DNA from: Rhodococcus sp. ABRD24 | GTDB lineage: Bacteria > Actinomycetota > Actinomycetes > Mycobacteriales > Mycobacteriaceae | Length of the DNA: 64,000 nucleotides | Reading direction: 5' to 3' | Assembly: GCF_004328705.1 (NCBI RefSeq) | Contig: NZ_CP035319.1 | Span: 3,906,001 to 3,970,000, forward strand | Program-made: the position numbers and the translations under genes | Shown here: one piece after another, positions 52,103-60,605 of the stretch | Layout of the letters: the number at the start of each line of letters is the position of its first letter | Position numbering within the stretch: position 1 is the first letter of the stretch | The notes under the pieces: model-generated | The model's input: the letters and a program-made list of their open reading frames with translations, nothing else | Database searches by the model: none | What the model was told of the DNA's origin: nothing

Positions 52103-52597
52103 ATGGAACTCGAAGCACCGTTGGCCGGACGCGCGCTCGTCGTCATAGTGGACGACCGGACCGCGCACGGCGATGTCGACTCGACCGGCCCCCTTGTGAC
52201 CGAACTGCTCACCGAGGCAGGATTTCTGGTCGACGCCACGGTGGCGGTATCTGCCGACCAGGTGGAGATCCGCAACGCGCTGAACACCGCGGTGATCGGC
52301 GGCGTCGATCTGGTGATCTCGGTCGGCGGTACGGGAGTCTCGCCTCGCGACGTCACCCCCGACGCCACCGCGGACATCCTGGACCGCGAATTGCCCGGAA
52401 TCAGTGAGGCATTGCGCTCGTCCGGGCTGGCAGCGGGGGTCGTGGACGCGGTCATCTCACGCGGCCTGGTCGGTATCTCCGGCAGCACGCTCGTGGTCAA
52501 CCTCGCATCGTCGCGTGCCGCGGTGCGCGACGGGATGGCGACGCTGACTCCGCTCGCAAGCCACGTCATCGGCCAGCTCTCGGCCATCGAAGAGTAG
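52103..52597 (+). CDS. moaB2: MogA/MoaB-family molybdenum cofactor protein
   Basis: Protein of 164 residues, MoCF-binding fold: RALVVIVDDRTAHGDVDSTGPLV, VDLVISVGGTGVSPRDVTPDAT and ISRGLVGISGSTLVVNLASS. It probably adenylates or binds molybdopterin. ATG 52103 follows GTAGGG; an earlier in-frame ATG overlaps the pepD end and is less likely. Counterpart of Rv0984. The mscL gene that follows it in M. tuberculosis is not present here. Confidence 0.93.
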   Translation: MELEAPLAGRALVVIVDDRTAHGDVDSTGPLVTELLTEAGFLVDATVAVSADQVEIRNALNTAVIGGVDLVISVGGTGVSPRDVTPDATADILDRELPGISEALRSSGLAAGVVDAVISRGLVGISGSTLVVNLASSRAAVRDGMATLTPLASHVIGQLSAIEE

Positions 52598-52615
52598 GAC
52601 GGGGCGAACACAGAC

Positions 52616-52840
52616 ATGTCGGACGAGACGACTACTGGCGACTCGGCAGTCGCCGGCCAGAAGTCGCCGACGACCAGGCGGACCCGGATCGACCGGGCCC
52701 GCCTGGAGGCCGTTTTCGGTGCGGTGCTCCCGGAGCAGACCTCCGACGAGCGGTCCCCGGACGGTGCATCCTCCAGGGGCAGTGGACGGGACGATCAGGA
52801 CGAATGGCTGCGACGGCAGGTCCCGCCGCATCACGGTTGA
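52616..52840 (+). CDS. Small conserved hydrophilic protein
   Basis: Protein of 74 residues, mostly charged and probably disordered: a Ser/Thr-rich N-terminus, RTRIDRARLEAVFGAVLPE, and the tail DEWLRRQVPPHHG. I recall similar short ORFs with a W(L)xxxPPHH ending near moaB in related genera, but cannot name a family. It begins 18 bp after moaB2 and may be cotranscribed. Function unknown. Confidence 0.7.
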   Translation: MSDETTTGDSAVAGQKSPTTRRTRIDRARLEAVFGAVLPEQTSDERSPDGASSRGSGRDDQDEWLRRQVPPHHG

Positions 52841-52877
52841 AATAGGCAATCGGCGATCAGTGATTCGAATGAACACC

Positions 52878-52907
52878 TGCGCGTGCTCCCATCCGGGGGC
52901 ACGCGCA
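52878..52907. terminator. Hairpin between convergent genes
   Basis: Nine-bp perfect stem (TGCGCGTGC, complement at 52899-52907) with a 12-nt loop, between the small hydrophilic protein and the SAF protein genes. Suitable as a two-way terminator although the U-tract is weak. Confidence 0.6.
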
Positions 52908-52938
52908 TTGTCGATCGGCCGGATGGAGCTGCCCGGGC

Positions 52939-53643
52939 TCAGTGGAGCGTGACGGTGATCGCGTGAGTCAGCGAGGCCGCGGCGACCGCTCCGGCCTCGG
53001 GCGTCGGTAGGGCCAACATCACAACCCGATCGGCGCGGCCGGGGCCGTCCGGTTCGGGTGCCACGAGGACCACGGCGGCGCCGGAGGCCAGCATCGTGGC
53101 GGCCGGGGGAGCGGAATCGGTCGTCGAGGATGACGAACCGGTAGTGAGGACGTCCACTCGGTCGCCCTCTCGGATCAGTCCGGCGAGACCGGCATCGGAC
53201 AGGCGCACGGGCACCACACGTGCGTCGGCGGAGCCCACCGCGGCCTGTGCCAGACGGGGGCCGAGTAGCCGCACGTCCGTGAGGATCTCCCCAGCGCGGA
53301 CCGGGGAGGAGAGGGTATGGCCGAGTGCGGCGTCGATGGCGCCCACCGTGCCGTCGGGGACAGCAGCGGCATCGTGGTCGGCCGTACGCAGATCGTCCGC
53401 GGTGAGAACCCGGCCCGGTGACAAATCGCGGGACGCGACCACCACCGGTTCGCCGGTATCCGCGGCACCGTCACGAATCCATAGGACGGTCGCGGCGATG
53501 ACGAGAAGCCCCGCGGCGACGCGGCGAGCCACGTCGGACCGGGCCCACCCGGGACGCACCAGGCGTCCCAGCCGACCGGTCAGGGACATCGTCAGCGGCC
53601 CGTGACCGTCAGGGTCGCGTCGCCGGAACATCTCGTGCGCCAT
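52939..53643 (-). CDS. SAF-domain protein (CpaB/RcpC-like)
   Basis: Protein of about 234 residues. One membrane helix (about 40-56) follows a short basic N-terminus; then a SAF domain (VVVASRDLSPGRVLTADDLR... VRAGEILTDVRLL) and a RcpC-type domain (RVVPVRLSDAGLAGLIREGDRVDVL). Such proteins belong to Flp pilus assembly, but no pilus genes are nearby, so this is an orphan of unknown role. Start ATG 53643 is a choice among ATG 53643 and 53589. Confidence 0.8.
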   Translation of the reverse strand: MAHEMFRRRDPDGHGPLTMSLTGRLGRLVRPGWARSDVARRVAAGLLVIAATVLWIRDGAADTGEPVVVASRDLSPGRVLTADDLRTADHDAAAVPDGTVGAIDAALGHTLSSPVRAGEILTDVRLLGPRLAQAAVGSADARVVPVRLSDAGLAGLIREGDRVDVLTTGSSSSTTDSAPPAATMLASGAAVVLVAPEPDGPGRADRVVMLALPTPEAGAVAAASLTHAITVTLH

Positions 53644-53752
53644 GACGTGCACGCTATCTGCGCAAACTGGACCCGTACTCGTCGTGAACAGGCGTGGAAG
53701 AAAACCTGTGGATGGACCTACGAGATGTGGAGAACGGCGTCGTATCGCGGCG

Positions 53753-54073
53753 TCAGCTGGCGGCCGCTGCGGGTGCGGCAGCGGGGGCCGAGGTGGAACT
53801 CGGTGTGCTCGGCTCGGACTTGGTGCCGGACGCCGAGTCGGACTTCGCGGGCTCGCTTGCGGTTCCCCCGCTGCCGCTGCCACTGCCACTGCCGCTACCG
53901 CGGCTGTCGGTGCGGTAGAAGCCGCTGCCCTTGAAGACGATGCCGACCGAGTTGAAGAGCTTGCGGAGCTTGCCGGAGCACTCCGGGCAGACGGTCAGGG
54001 TGTCGTCGCTGAACGACTGCACGATGTCGAATCGGTTGTCGCATTCGGTGCAGGCGTACGAATAGGTGGGCAC
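53753..54073 (-). CDS. FmdB-type zinc-ribbon protein (Ruc/Rv0991c-like)
   Basis: Protein of 106 residues. The N-terminal zinc ribbon has Cys8, Cys11, Cys29 and Cys32 (YACTEC, VCPEC); a disordered tail follows with Ser-Gly repeats and Ala/Pro/Ser sequence. M. tuberculosis Rv0991c (Ruc) is a redox-regulated chaperone whose Cys sense oxidation; gene context (next to Rv0992c and galU) matches. Start GTG 54073 has GGAGG 7 nt upstream, which makes the ATG at 54100 unnecessary. Confidence 0.9.
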   Translation of the reverse strand: MPTYSYACTECDNRFDIVQSFSDDTLTVCPECSGKLRKLFNSVGIVFKGSGFYRTDSRGSGSGSGSGSGGTASEPAKSDSASGTKSEPSTPSSTSAPAAAPAAAAS

Positions 54074-54171
54074 TGGGGTTCCTCCGCACTGTGTAGTCAA
54101 ACCGCAGATGTTGGCACTCTACAGTCGACAGTGCCAACAGCGCGAACCAGGCCGGTGTTCCGCAGCCATGA

Positions 54172-54768
54172 TCACTGCTGGTCGGGTACACCCCCCGCGT
54201 CGAGCCGCACCATCCCGCGGCCGGGAGTCAGCGCCCAGCCCATGGGGACATCGTGCGGGTCCGAGGGGAGGCGCTGAACCAGCTCGTTGTCCCGGACTAC
54301 GGCGATCAGTGCTGCGGTGGGTTCCGCCAGTCCCAGCGTGCGGTCGTAGAACCCGGCTCCGCGGCCGAGGCGGGCACCCCGCTCGTCGACCGCCAGCGCT
54401 GGAATCAGCACCGCGGATGCGGACGCGACTTCGGCCGGAGGGAAGACCGGACCGGACGGCTCCCGGAGACCGTGGCCGGCAGGTATGAGATCGGCGCTCC
54501 CGGTGAACTCCGCCCATTCGAGCGGACCCGGTTCCCCGGTTACCGGGAGCAGCACGCGGCATCCGGAGTCGTGGAGTGCTTCGAGCATCTCGATCGAACC
54601 CGGTTCGGTGCCCACCGGGACATATGCGCACACGGTGACACCGGCGGGAACGACCGATGTGACGATCGCGACTATCGCCGCGTCCTCGGTGGATTTCGTC
54701 TCGGGTCCCACCGCCCTGCGTTCGCGGAGGATGTGGCTGCGCCACTCGGCCTTGGTCGGCAGTTTCAT
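54172..54768 (-). CDS. 5-formyltetrahydrofolate cyclo-ligase
   Basis: Enzyme of 198 residues converting 5-formyl-THF to 5,10-methenyl-THF with ATP. The family motif GARLGRGAGFYDR is clear near the C-terminal third, and the N-terminal KAEWRSHILRERRAV matches. Start ATG 54768 has AGGTGG 5 nt upstream; GTG 54777 is possible. Divergent from galU, as Rv0992c is from Rv0993. Confidence 0.94.
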   Translation of the reverse strand: MKLPTKAEWRSHILRERRAVGPETKSTEDAAIVAIVTSVVPAGVTVCAYVPVGTEPGSIEMLEALHDSGCRVLLPVTGEPGPLEWAEFTGSADLIPAGHGLREPSGPVFPPAEVASASAVLIPALAVDERGARLGRGAGFYDRTLGLAEPTAALIAVVRDNELVQRLPSDPHDVPMGWALTPGRGMVRLDAGGVPDQQ

Positions 54769-54827
54769 GATCGCCACCTTAGGATCGTGCGACTGGCCAC
54801 GGGGGCCTGTAGATAGGGTGGTGAGTT

Positions 54828-55751
54828 ATGACAGATGCCGTCACCAATGACAAGAGGCACTTTCGGACGGCGGTTGTGCCAGCTGCCGGTATGGGAACGC
54901 GCTTCCTTCCGGCTACCAAGACCGTTCCGAAGGAGTTACTCCCGGTGGTCGACACACCGGGTATCGAGTTGGTGGCGGGAGAGGCGGCCGACTCCGGAGC
55001 GAACCGGCTCGTCATCGTGACCTCGCCCGGTAAGGACGGTGTCGTCGCTCACTTCGTCGAGGACCTGGTTCTCGAGAGCAAGCTCGAAGCCAGTGGCAAG
55101 CATCACCTGCTCGAGAAGGTGCGCAAGGCGCCGGGACTGCTCGAGGTCGAATCCGTCGTGCAGGAGGAACCCCTCGGGCTCGGCCATGCAGTCGGTTGCG
55201 CGGAGGCTGTGCTCGATGACGACGAGGACGCCATTGCGGTGCTGCTGCCCGATGACCTGGTGATGCCGCGCGGCGTGCTCGACACCATGGCCCGCGTCCG
55301 CGCCAAGCGTGGTGGGTCCGTGCTGTGCGCGATCGACGTGCCCAAGGACCAGGTCAGTGCCTATGGCGTCTTCGAGGTCGAGACCGTGCCGGACGCGACC
55401 AATCCGGACGTGCTCAAGGTCACCGGCATGGTCGAGAAGCCGGCTATGGAGGATGCTCCCTCCACGTTCGCCGCGGCCGGTCGGTATCTGCTGGATCGGG
55501 CGATCTTCGACGCGCTGCGCCGCATCACACCCGGTACGGGCGGCGAGTTGCAGCTGACCGACGCCATCGCGCTGCTGATTGTGGAAGGCCACCCGGTCCA
55601 CGTCGTGGTTCATCGTGGGACCCGACACGATTTGGGAAATCCCGGCGGCTATCTTCGGGCTGCGGTTGACTTTGCATTGGACAGCGAGGAATACGGCCCG
55701 TCTCTCCGCGAGTGGCTGACCGAGCGCCTGCAGTCGTCCGAGGCGGAGTAG
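54828..55751 (+). CDS. galU: UTP-glucose-1-phosphate uridylyltransferase
   Basis: Enzyme of 307 residues making UDP-glucose for polysaccharide, trehalose and glycolipid synthesis. The nucleotide-binding motif VVPAAGMGTRFLPATKTVPKE starts near residue 13; later PLGLGHAV, VLLPDDLVM and GTRHDLGNPGGYL are typical. Start ATG 54828, 59 bp from the divergent cyclo-ligase gene. First of the galU-glp-rimJ series. Confidence 0.97.
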   Translation: MTDAVTNDKRHFRTAVVPAAGMGTRFLPATKTVPKELLPVVDTPGIELVAGEAADSGANRLVIVTSPGKDGVVAHFVEDLVLESKLEASGKHHLLEKVRKAPGLLEVESVVQEEPLGLGHAVGCAEAVLDDDEDAIAVLLPDDLVMPRGVLDTMARVRAKRGGSVLCAIDVPKDQVSAYGVFEVETVPDATNPDVLKVTGMVEKPAMEDAPSTFAAAGRYLLDRAIFDALRRITPGTGGELQLTDAIALLIVEGHPVHVVVHRGTRHDLGNPGGYLRAAVDFALDSEEYGPSLREWLTERLQSSEAE

Positions 55752-55875
55752 TCTGCCGGCGCCGCCGCTGAAACTGTGTCGGCGGCGGCGTCTGGGCTGC
55801 GTCGGCAACACCGTCGGTGAGCTTCAGCGCCGGCAAGACAGGGTCGGTAAGACAGGTCGGGAGGACGGGATCCAC

Positions 55876-57135
55876 ATGCGCTCGGTTGAAGAGCAGCAGT
55901 CGAGGGTGACTGCTGCCGCGGTGGCACCCCGGCCCGTCCGGGTTGCGATCTCCGAGGCGCAGGGCTTGCTGTGCGCCGAGGAAGTTGTCACCGAACGGCC
56001 GCTACCAGGATTCGATCAGGCCGCCATAGACGGCTACGCCGTGCGGAGCGTCGACGTCCTCGATGCGGGAACCGACATCCGAGGTGAGGACGGCGAACCC
56101 ACCGAGCTCACCCTCCCCGTCGTCGGCGAGGTGACAGCGGGATCGCGGCAGCCGATCCGGTTGCAGCCCCGCCAAGCTGTTCGAGTGGACACGGGGGCAC
56201 CGCTGCCGACGCTCGCGGACGCCGTGCTGCCGATGGATCGAACCGATGGCGGGCACGCCCGCGTCAAGGTCTACAAGCCGGTCCGATCCGGCGACTATGT
56301 GCGCCGCGCCGGTGACGATGTGCAGCCCGGTGACGTCGCGGTGCGGGCGGGCACGATCATCGGCGCAGCCCAAGTGGGTCTGCTCGCGGCCGTGGGCCGA
56401 GACAAGGTCCTGGTCCACCCGCGCCCACGGCTGTCGGTGATCTCCGTCGGCGGCGAGCTTGTCGACATCGACCGGACGCCGGGACCGGGGCAGGTCTACG
56501 ACGTCAACTCGTACGCGCTGGCTGCCGCGGCTCGTGACGCGGGTGCCGACGTCAACCGGGTGGGCATCGCGGGCACCGATGCGCGGCGGCTGCGTGAGGT
56601 CGTCGAGGGGCAGCTGATCCGGTCGGAGATCGTGATCATCGCCGGCGCAGTCGGTGGCGGCGCATCCGACGAGGTCCGCGAGGCGCTGGCGGATCTCGGT
56701 GACATCGAGGTCGAACGGGTCGCGATGCATCCGGGTTCGGTGCAGGGATTCGGTCAGCTCGGCCGGGACGAGGTGCCGACTTTCCTGCTGCCGTCCAATC
56801 CGGTCAGTGCGTTGGTCGTGTTCGAGGTGATGGTGCGTCCGCTGATCCGCATTGCCCTCGGCCGACGTCAGCCGATGCGCCGCATAGTCACAGCGCGCAC
56901 GGTCGCGCCGATCACATCGATCGAGAATCGCAAGGGATTTCTGCGCGGTCAGCTGATGCGAGACGAGTCCACGGGGGAGTACCTGGTCCAGGCGCTCGGC
57001 GGGGCGCCGGGCGCGTCCTCGCACCTGCTCGCCACTTTGGCAGAGGCCAACTGTCTCGTCCTGGTCGAACCCGAGGTCACCGAGATCCGTACGGGTGAAG
57101 AGGTGGAAGTCGCTTTCCTGGCGCAGCGGAGCTGA
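55876..57135 (+). CDS. glp: Gephyrin-like molybdotransferase Glp (MoeA paralogue)
   Basis: Protein of 419 residues with the MoeA/gephyrin E-domain layout: PLPGFDQAAIDGYAVRS, ADAVLPMDRTDG, then VISVGGELVDIDRTPGPGQVYDVNSY and a C-terminal beta domain. Where MoeA has a GTSxGDxD loop this has GGGASDEV, and PGNPVS is PSNPVS. In Corynebacterium the Glp branch with its membrane receptor GlpR acts in cell division and polar growth, and glpR is present 1.9 kb downstream. Molybdopterin synthesis activity may be lost. Counterpart of Rv0994 (moeA1). Confidence 0.9.
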   Translation: MRSVEEQQSRVTAAAVAPRPVRVAISEAQGLLCAEEVVTERPLPGFDQAAIDGYAVRSVDVLDAGTDIRGEDGEPTELTLPVVGEVTAGSRQPIRLQPRQAVRVDTGAPLPTLADAVLPMDRTDGGHARVKVYKPVRSGDYVRRAGDDVQPGDVAVRAGTIIGAAQVGLLAAVGRDKVLVHPRPRLSVISVGGELVDIDRTPGPGQVYDVNSYALAAAARDAGADVNRVGIAGTDARRLREVVEGQLIRSEIVIIAGAVGGGASDEVREALADLGDIEVERVAMHPGSVQGFGQLGRDEVPTFLLPSNPVSALVVFEVMVRPLIRIALGRRQPMRRIVTARTVAPITSIENRKGFLRGQLMRDESTGEYLVQALGGAPGASSHLLATLAEANCLVLVEPEVTEIRTGEEVEVAFLAQRS

Positions 57136-57142
57136 GCGGCCC

Positions 57143-57778
57143 ATGTCCGCTCACCCGGGGTGGCCGGCGAAACCTGGTCCGATCCGGGTCGCGGCGGGCC
57201 GGGTCACCTTACGGCCCATCCGATTGCGGGACGCGGCAGTGTGGAGCCGGCTGCGCATCGCGAACCGCGAACATCTCGAGCCGTGGGAGCCGACCGGCCA
57301 GGCGCCGTGGGACGAACGGCACCACGTCGCCGCGTGGCCGGGTATGTGCTCGAGCCTGCGTTCGGAAGCTCGCAAGGGGCGGATGCTGCCGATGGTGATC
57401 GAGGTCGACGGCACGTTCTGTGGCCAGATCACGGTCGGCAACATCGTGCGCGGCGCGTTGTGCTCGGCGTGGATCGGGTACTGGGTGTCGAAGGATGTGG
57501 GTGGGCAGGGGGTCGCGACGGCGGCGCTGGCGCTCGGTCTGGATCACTGCTTCGGTCCGATGGCGCTGCATCGCGTCGAAGCCACCGTGCGCCCGGAGAA
57601 TCTGGCGAGCCAGGCGGTTCTGCGTCACGTGGGGTTCCGGGAAGAGGGCTTGCTGCGCCGCTACCTCGACGTCGACGGTCAGTGGCGTGACCACCTGCTG
57701 GTTGCGATGACTGTCGAGGAAGTCCCCGGGTCGGTGTCCGATCGTTTGGTGCGTGCGGGACGGGCCACCTGGGAATAG
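57143..57778 (+). CDS. GNAT N-acetyltransferase (RimJ-like)
   Basis: Protein of 211 residues. GNAT features: TLRPIRLRDAAVWSRLR at the start, the acetyl-CoA-binding region GYWVSKDVGGQGVATAALAL and HRVEATVRPENLASQAVLRHVGFREEG. Rv0995 (rimJ) holds the same place after moeA1. The substrate may be a ribosomal protein N-terminus or a small molecule. Start ATG 57143, 7 bp after the glp stop. Confidence 0.93.
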   Translation: MSAHPGWPAKPGPIRVAAGRVTLRPIRLRDAAVWSRLRIANREHLEPWEPTGQAPWDERHHVAAWPGMCSSLRSEARKGRMLPMVIEVDGTFCGQITVGNIVRGALCSAWIGYWVSKDVGGQGVATAALALGLDHCFGPMALHRVEATVRPENLASQAVLRHVGFREEGLLRRYLDVDGQWRDHLLVAMTVEEVPGSVSDRLVRAGRATWE

Positions 57779-57782
57779 GTGA

Positions 57783-58520
57783 TCAGACGATCACCGGCGG
57801 TCCGTAGCTGACCACGACGTCGTCTGCGACATCGGTCGACGCCGTGAAGATGGCGTACGAGCGAACCGAAACGGAACCGAGCGCGTGATTGACCTCGAGG
57901 TGAATGTTCCGGAGGGTGATCGCACACTGCGTCGACTTGCACTCCTTCTTCTGCACCGGAACTGTGGCGATGGTGCCGGGGGCGATCTGGGTGGAGATGT
58001 TTCCTTCGATCGGTGTCTCCACACCCAGCTCGAGCGCCTCGCCGGTGAACAACTCCACGACCGGCGGGATGTTCGGATCGGCGGTCAGGATGAGATTCTC
58101 GGACCTTTCGGGAATGTAGACAGCGCCGGGTGTGATGCCCGCATTGCCGGTGATGACGGCGCCGTTCGAGACGTCGGCCTGGTAACCGATCTGGTAACCG
58201 ACCTCGAGCACGCCACCGGTGAACGGTGCGGTCCCGTTGCCGCTGACGGTGGCGAGGGCGCGACCGCTCGCGAACAGGTCTCGAGTGAACTGGTTACCCG
58301 ACAGCGGCGGCACGCTGGTGATCGACTGATCCGTCTGATTCACCGACAGGTTCCAGCCGTCGAAGCTCACGGTCTGAGCGGACGTCGGCTCCTGGACCTG
58401 GACATTCGCACCGGCCGAACCGGCTGCCACGGTGAGCATCAACGCCGCGACTCCCGCAGCAACTGCGGTGCCTGATCGCGCGAGCCTGCGGCGCAGGAAA
58501 GACCGGTGATTCACGTGCAT
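57783..58520 (-). CDS. MspA-family outer-membrane porin
   Basis: Protein of 245 residues with a signal peptide (cleavage likely after GSAGA near residue 38). The mature part matches MspA: FDGWNLSVNQ, NQFTRDLFASGRA, FTGGVLEVGYQIGYQ and the C-terminal SVRSYAIFTASTDVADDVVVSYG. MspA forms octameric channels in the mycolate outer membrane. Two Cys (KKECKSTQCAI) not usual in MspA may make a disulfide. GAGGAA precedes ATG 58520. It is inserted between rimJ and glpR on the other strand. Confidence 0.9.
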   Translation of the reverse strand: MHVNHRSFLRRRLARSGTAVAAGVAALMLTVAAGSAGANVQVQEPTSAQTVSFDGWNLSVNQTDQSITSVPPLSGNQFTRDLFASGRALATVSGNGTAPFTGGVLEVGYQIGYQADVSNGAVITGNAGITPGAVYIPERSENLILTADPNIPPVVELFTGEALELGVETPIEGNISTQIAPGTIATVPVQKKECKSTQCAITLRNIHLEVNHALGSVSVRSYAIFTASTDVADDVVVSYGPPVIV

Positions 58521-59057
58521 GGGAATTCCTCGTCTTCGTTCGTCTACGACCGGAGCGCGCCGGCCTCGGGCAGGTTGGGATCGTCCCGAAAAACCGGAAT
58601 GGCCCCGATTGCAGTATTGGTTGTCCGTCACTTTTGCGTAAGGTTTTGGGGACTTGTTTTCTCAAATTTGATATACGAATGCTAACGATTCGGTTGCCGA
58701 ATCACCCCGTGTCGATTTGCCGCTATTCGGTGAATTATCCGATTTCTGCGTATATGGCTGAGATTCGGACACGAACAGGGGCCCGACATCTCGAGTTCAG
58801 GAGACTCGAGACGTCCGGTCCGGGTGCGCGCGGTCGGTCGCGGTCGAGGCAGTGGTGCGGTCCGCTTCGGTCCTTTTCGTACCCGGGTGAATCTCGAGGC
58901 TGCAACTCCGGCCTCGAGAGGCGATAATCGAGTGACAGGTGTGACACCTGCGAAAGCTGAGTCGGCGCGTCTGCGAGGATTAGGGTGCAGATGCAACTAG
59001 CCTGAACGGGTCAGTGGCGTCATCAGTGCTGGTAGACGACTGGGAGGAGGTCGCCGT
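58521..59057. other. 537-bp regulatory region between porin and glpR
   Basis: No coding ORF seen. The porin-proximal part (58600-58760) is AT-rich for this genome, suitable for promoters. It holds hairpins GATTCGG-TTG-CCGAATC (58687-58703) and TCTCGAGT with 7-nt loop (58789-58811), and a near-perfect palindrome CAGGTGTGACACCTG (58936-58950) about 110 bp before glpR that resembles a dimeric operator. Confidence 0.5.
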
Positions 59058-59834
59058 ATGCCGAACTCTTCGATCATCTGGATCGGGCTGGTAGCCGTGT
59101 GGCTGTTCGTCCTCGTTCCAATGCTCGCGAGCAAGCGGCCTCGCATCAGACAGACCTCCGACGCGGCGCTCGCTACTCGGGTTCTGCACCGGGGCGATGC
59201 ACAACGCCCGACGGCGCGGGGTCCGGCGGCCGGGCATCGGAGCGATCCCGATTGGCGTCCGGAACCGGCACTGCAGGACGTCGACGACTATTACGGCATA
59301 GACGCGGAGGACCGAATGGACACCCACGCCGACGACGACATCAATGCGGGCGAGCGCGCCGCGGCACGGGAGTTCGTCCCGAATCGGCGCGGCCGCGGCG
59401 GATTCGACCCGGAGGCCGACGCGATCGCGCGCGCGGCCCGGTATCGGTTCCGGCAGCGCAGCGTGCTCGCGCTGGTATTCGCCTCGATCATGACGGCGGC
59501 CCTGGCAATCATCCTGTCTGCCACGATGTGGTGGGTGTGCGCGCTGTCGGTGTGCGCCCTCGCCGGATACATGACGTATCTGCGGCGTCAGGTCAACATC
59601 GAGCAGGAGATCCGGCGTCGCCGCATGGCGCGGCTCGGTCGATCACGACTCGGCGTGGAGTCGCTGTCGGACGAGGAACTGCGGCTCGTCCCGCCGCGGC
59701 TGCGCCGGCCGGGCGCGGTGGTGCTCGAGGTGGACGACGGGGATCCGGCATTCGATCACCTCGAGCATTACGACGCTGAGGTCGGCGAGTACGGCGATCG
59801 CGATTACGGATACCGCAGAGCTGCAGGGCAGTGA
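59058..59834 (+). CDS. glpR: GlpR, membrane receptor of gephyrin-like Glp (Rv0996-like)
   Basis: Protein of 258 residues. An N-terminal helix (about 5-23, PNSSIIWIGLVAVWLFVLVP) is followed by KRPRIRQTSDAALATRVLHRG, an acidic loop, two more helices (about 135-154 and 157-174), a basic stretch (RRRRMARLGRSRLGV) and an acidic end. The pattern matches the corynebacterial receptor that ties Glp to the division site. In M. tuberculosis it directly follows rimJ; here the porin gene lies between. GGGAGG precedes the ATG. Confidence 0.88.
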   Translation: MPNSSIIWIGLVAVWLFVLVPMLASKRPRIRQTSDAALATRVLHRGDAQRPTARGPAAGHRSDPDWRPEPALQDVDDYYGIDAEDRMDTHADDDINAGERAAAREFVPNRRGRGGFDPEADAIARAARYRFRQRSVLALVFASIMTAALAIILSATMWWVCALSVCALAGYMTYLRRQVNIEQEIRRRRMARLGRSRLGVESLSDEELRLVPPRLRRPGAVVLEVDDGDPAFDHLEHYDAEVGEYGDRDYGYRRAAGQ

Positions 59835-59880
59835 CTCTTATGGCAGTTATCTTCAGCGCAGCGTGACAACTGTTCGACAG

Positions 59881-59928
59881 AACGAGAAGGGCGCGCGGTC
59901 ACCACGGTGATCGGGCGCCCTCCTCGTT
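59881..59928 (+). terminator. Terminator hairpin after glpR
   Basis: Long stem built from AACGAG/CTCGTT, AGGGCGC/GCGCCCT and an inner TCACC/GGTGA, 46 bp after the glpR stop, followed by TCTCGCTTTC. Confidence 0.75.
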
Positions 59929-60020
59929 TCTCGCTTTCGGCCGCTGACCATGCGATTTCTCGTCTGGGGACGGCGCCTGTTAGAGTTGCCGAGCGGTCAG
60001 CGAGAGCATGATCGTGGTTC

Positions 60021-60096
60021 GGGGCTGTGGCGCAGTTGGTAGCGCGCTTCGTTCGCATCGAAGAGGTCAGGGGTTCGATTCCCCTCAGCTCCACCA
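60021..60096 (+). tRNA. tRNA-Ala (anticodon CGC), CCA encoded
   Basis: Full cloverleaf: acceptor GGGGCTG pairs with CAGCTCC, and its third pair is the G3-U70 wobble that marks alanine tRNAs. The anticodon stem CTTCG/CGAAG encloses TTCGCAT, anticodon CGC. The T loop is GTTCGATTC in a GGGG/CCCC stem. CCA is encoded at 60094-60096. CGC reads the GCG codons common in this genome. Confidence 0.97.
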
Positions 60097-60101
60097 ACAA
60101 T

Positions 60102-60140
60102 GAGGCCCCCTTTCCTTCGGGAGAGGGGGCCTCTTTGCTT
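60102..60140 (+). terminator. Terminator after tRNA-Ala
   Basis: Perfect 10-bp stem GAGGCCCCCT/AGGGGGCCTC with a 12-nt loop and a TTTGCTTTG tail, 5 nt after the tRNA end. Confidence 0.85.
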
Positions 60141-60188
60141 TGTCTGGCGGCTGCTCTCCCGGCGCTGCGTCGCCTGCCGGTTCAGCGC

Positions 60189-60605
60189 TCAGTGAGATGC
60201 ATCGGGTGGAACATCGGGCAGGCCTTCTGCGGCACGGAGTTTCTCGGCCAAAGTGGTGAGCAGCGATTGCGATTCCTCCGACAGGTCGAAGGCGCGCGTC
60301 GCGAGCCGTCGCAGGCCGTAGCCCTCCAGTTGCGCCACGAGGTCGAGATCGTGATCGACCTTCGCGGCGTAAATGTCGTTGAAGAAGTAGGCGGGCTTGA
60401 CCTTGAAGAACTTCGCGAATGCCGCGACGGTCTCGTCCGAGGGGTTGCACCGCTGGCCGGAGCGCAGCTGGGAGATGTAGGGCTTGGATATTTGGTGGCC
60501 GTCCGCGATGAGTGCGTTCGCCACCTCTGCATTGGTGTGTGGCTTCCGTCCCGGCGGGTGAACGGTTTCGAAGAGCTTGTTGAGCCGTGCGGCGAAATCA
60601 GACAT
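60189..60605 (-). CDS. EspR-like nucleoid/helix-turn-helix regulator
   Basis: Protein of 138 residues resembling M. tuberculosis EspR (Rv3849): FAARLNKLFETVHPPGRKPHTNAEVANAL, the recognition region SKPYISQLRSGQRCNPS and AAFAKFFKVKPAYFFND. EspR binds DNA as a dimer of dimers and shapes the nucleoid; no ESX-1 genes are nearby. Start ATG 60605 is chosen: a near-consensus -10 (TATGAT at 60618-60613) leaves transcription starting almost at the ATG, so the mRNA is probably leaderless, excluding the ATG at 60617. Confidence 0.88.
   Translation of the reverse strand: MSDFAARLNKLFETVHPPGRKPHTNAEVANALIADGHQISKPYISQLRSGQRCNPSDETVAAFAKFFKVKPAYFFNDIYAAKVDHDLDLVAQLEGYGLRRLATRAFDLSEESQSLLTTLAEKLRAAEGLPDVPPDASH

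Noticed and set aside
52598..52938. mscL expected after moaB2 by synteny
   Set aside because: The region holds only the 74-residue hydrophilic protein and a hairpin; no MscL sequence.
52939..53643. Flp/Tad pilus locus
   Set aside because: Only a lone CpaB-like SAF protein is present; no tadA, tadB or pilin genes in the neighbourhood.
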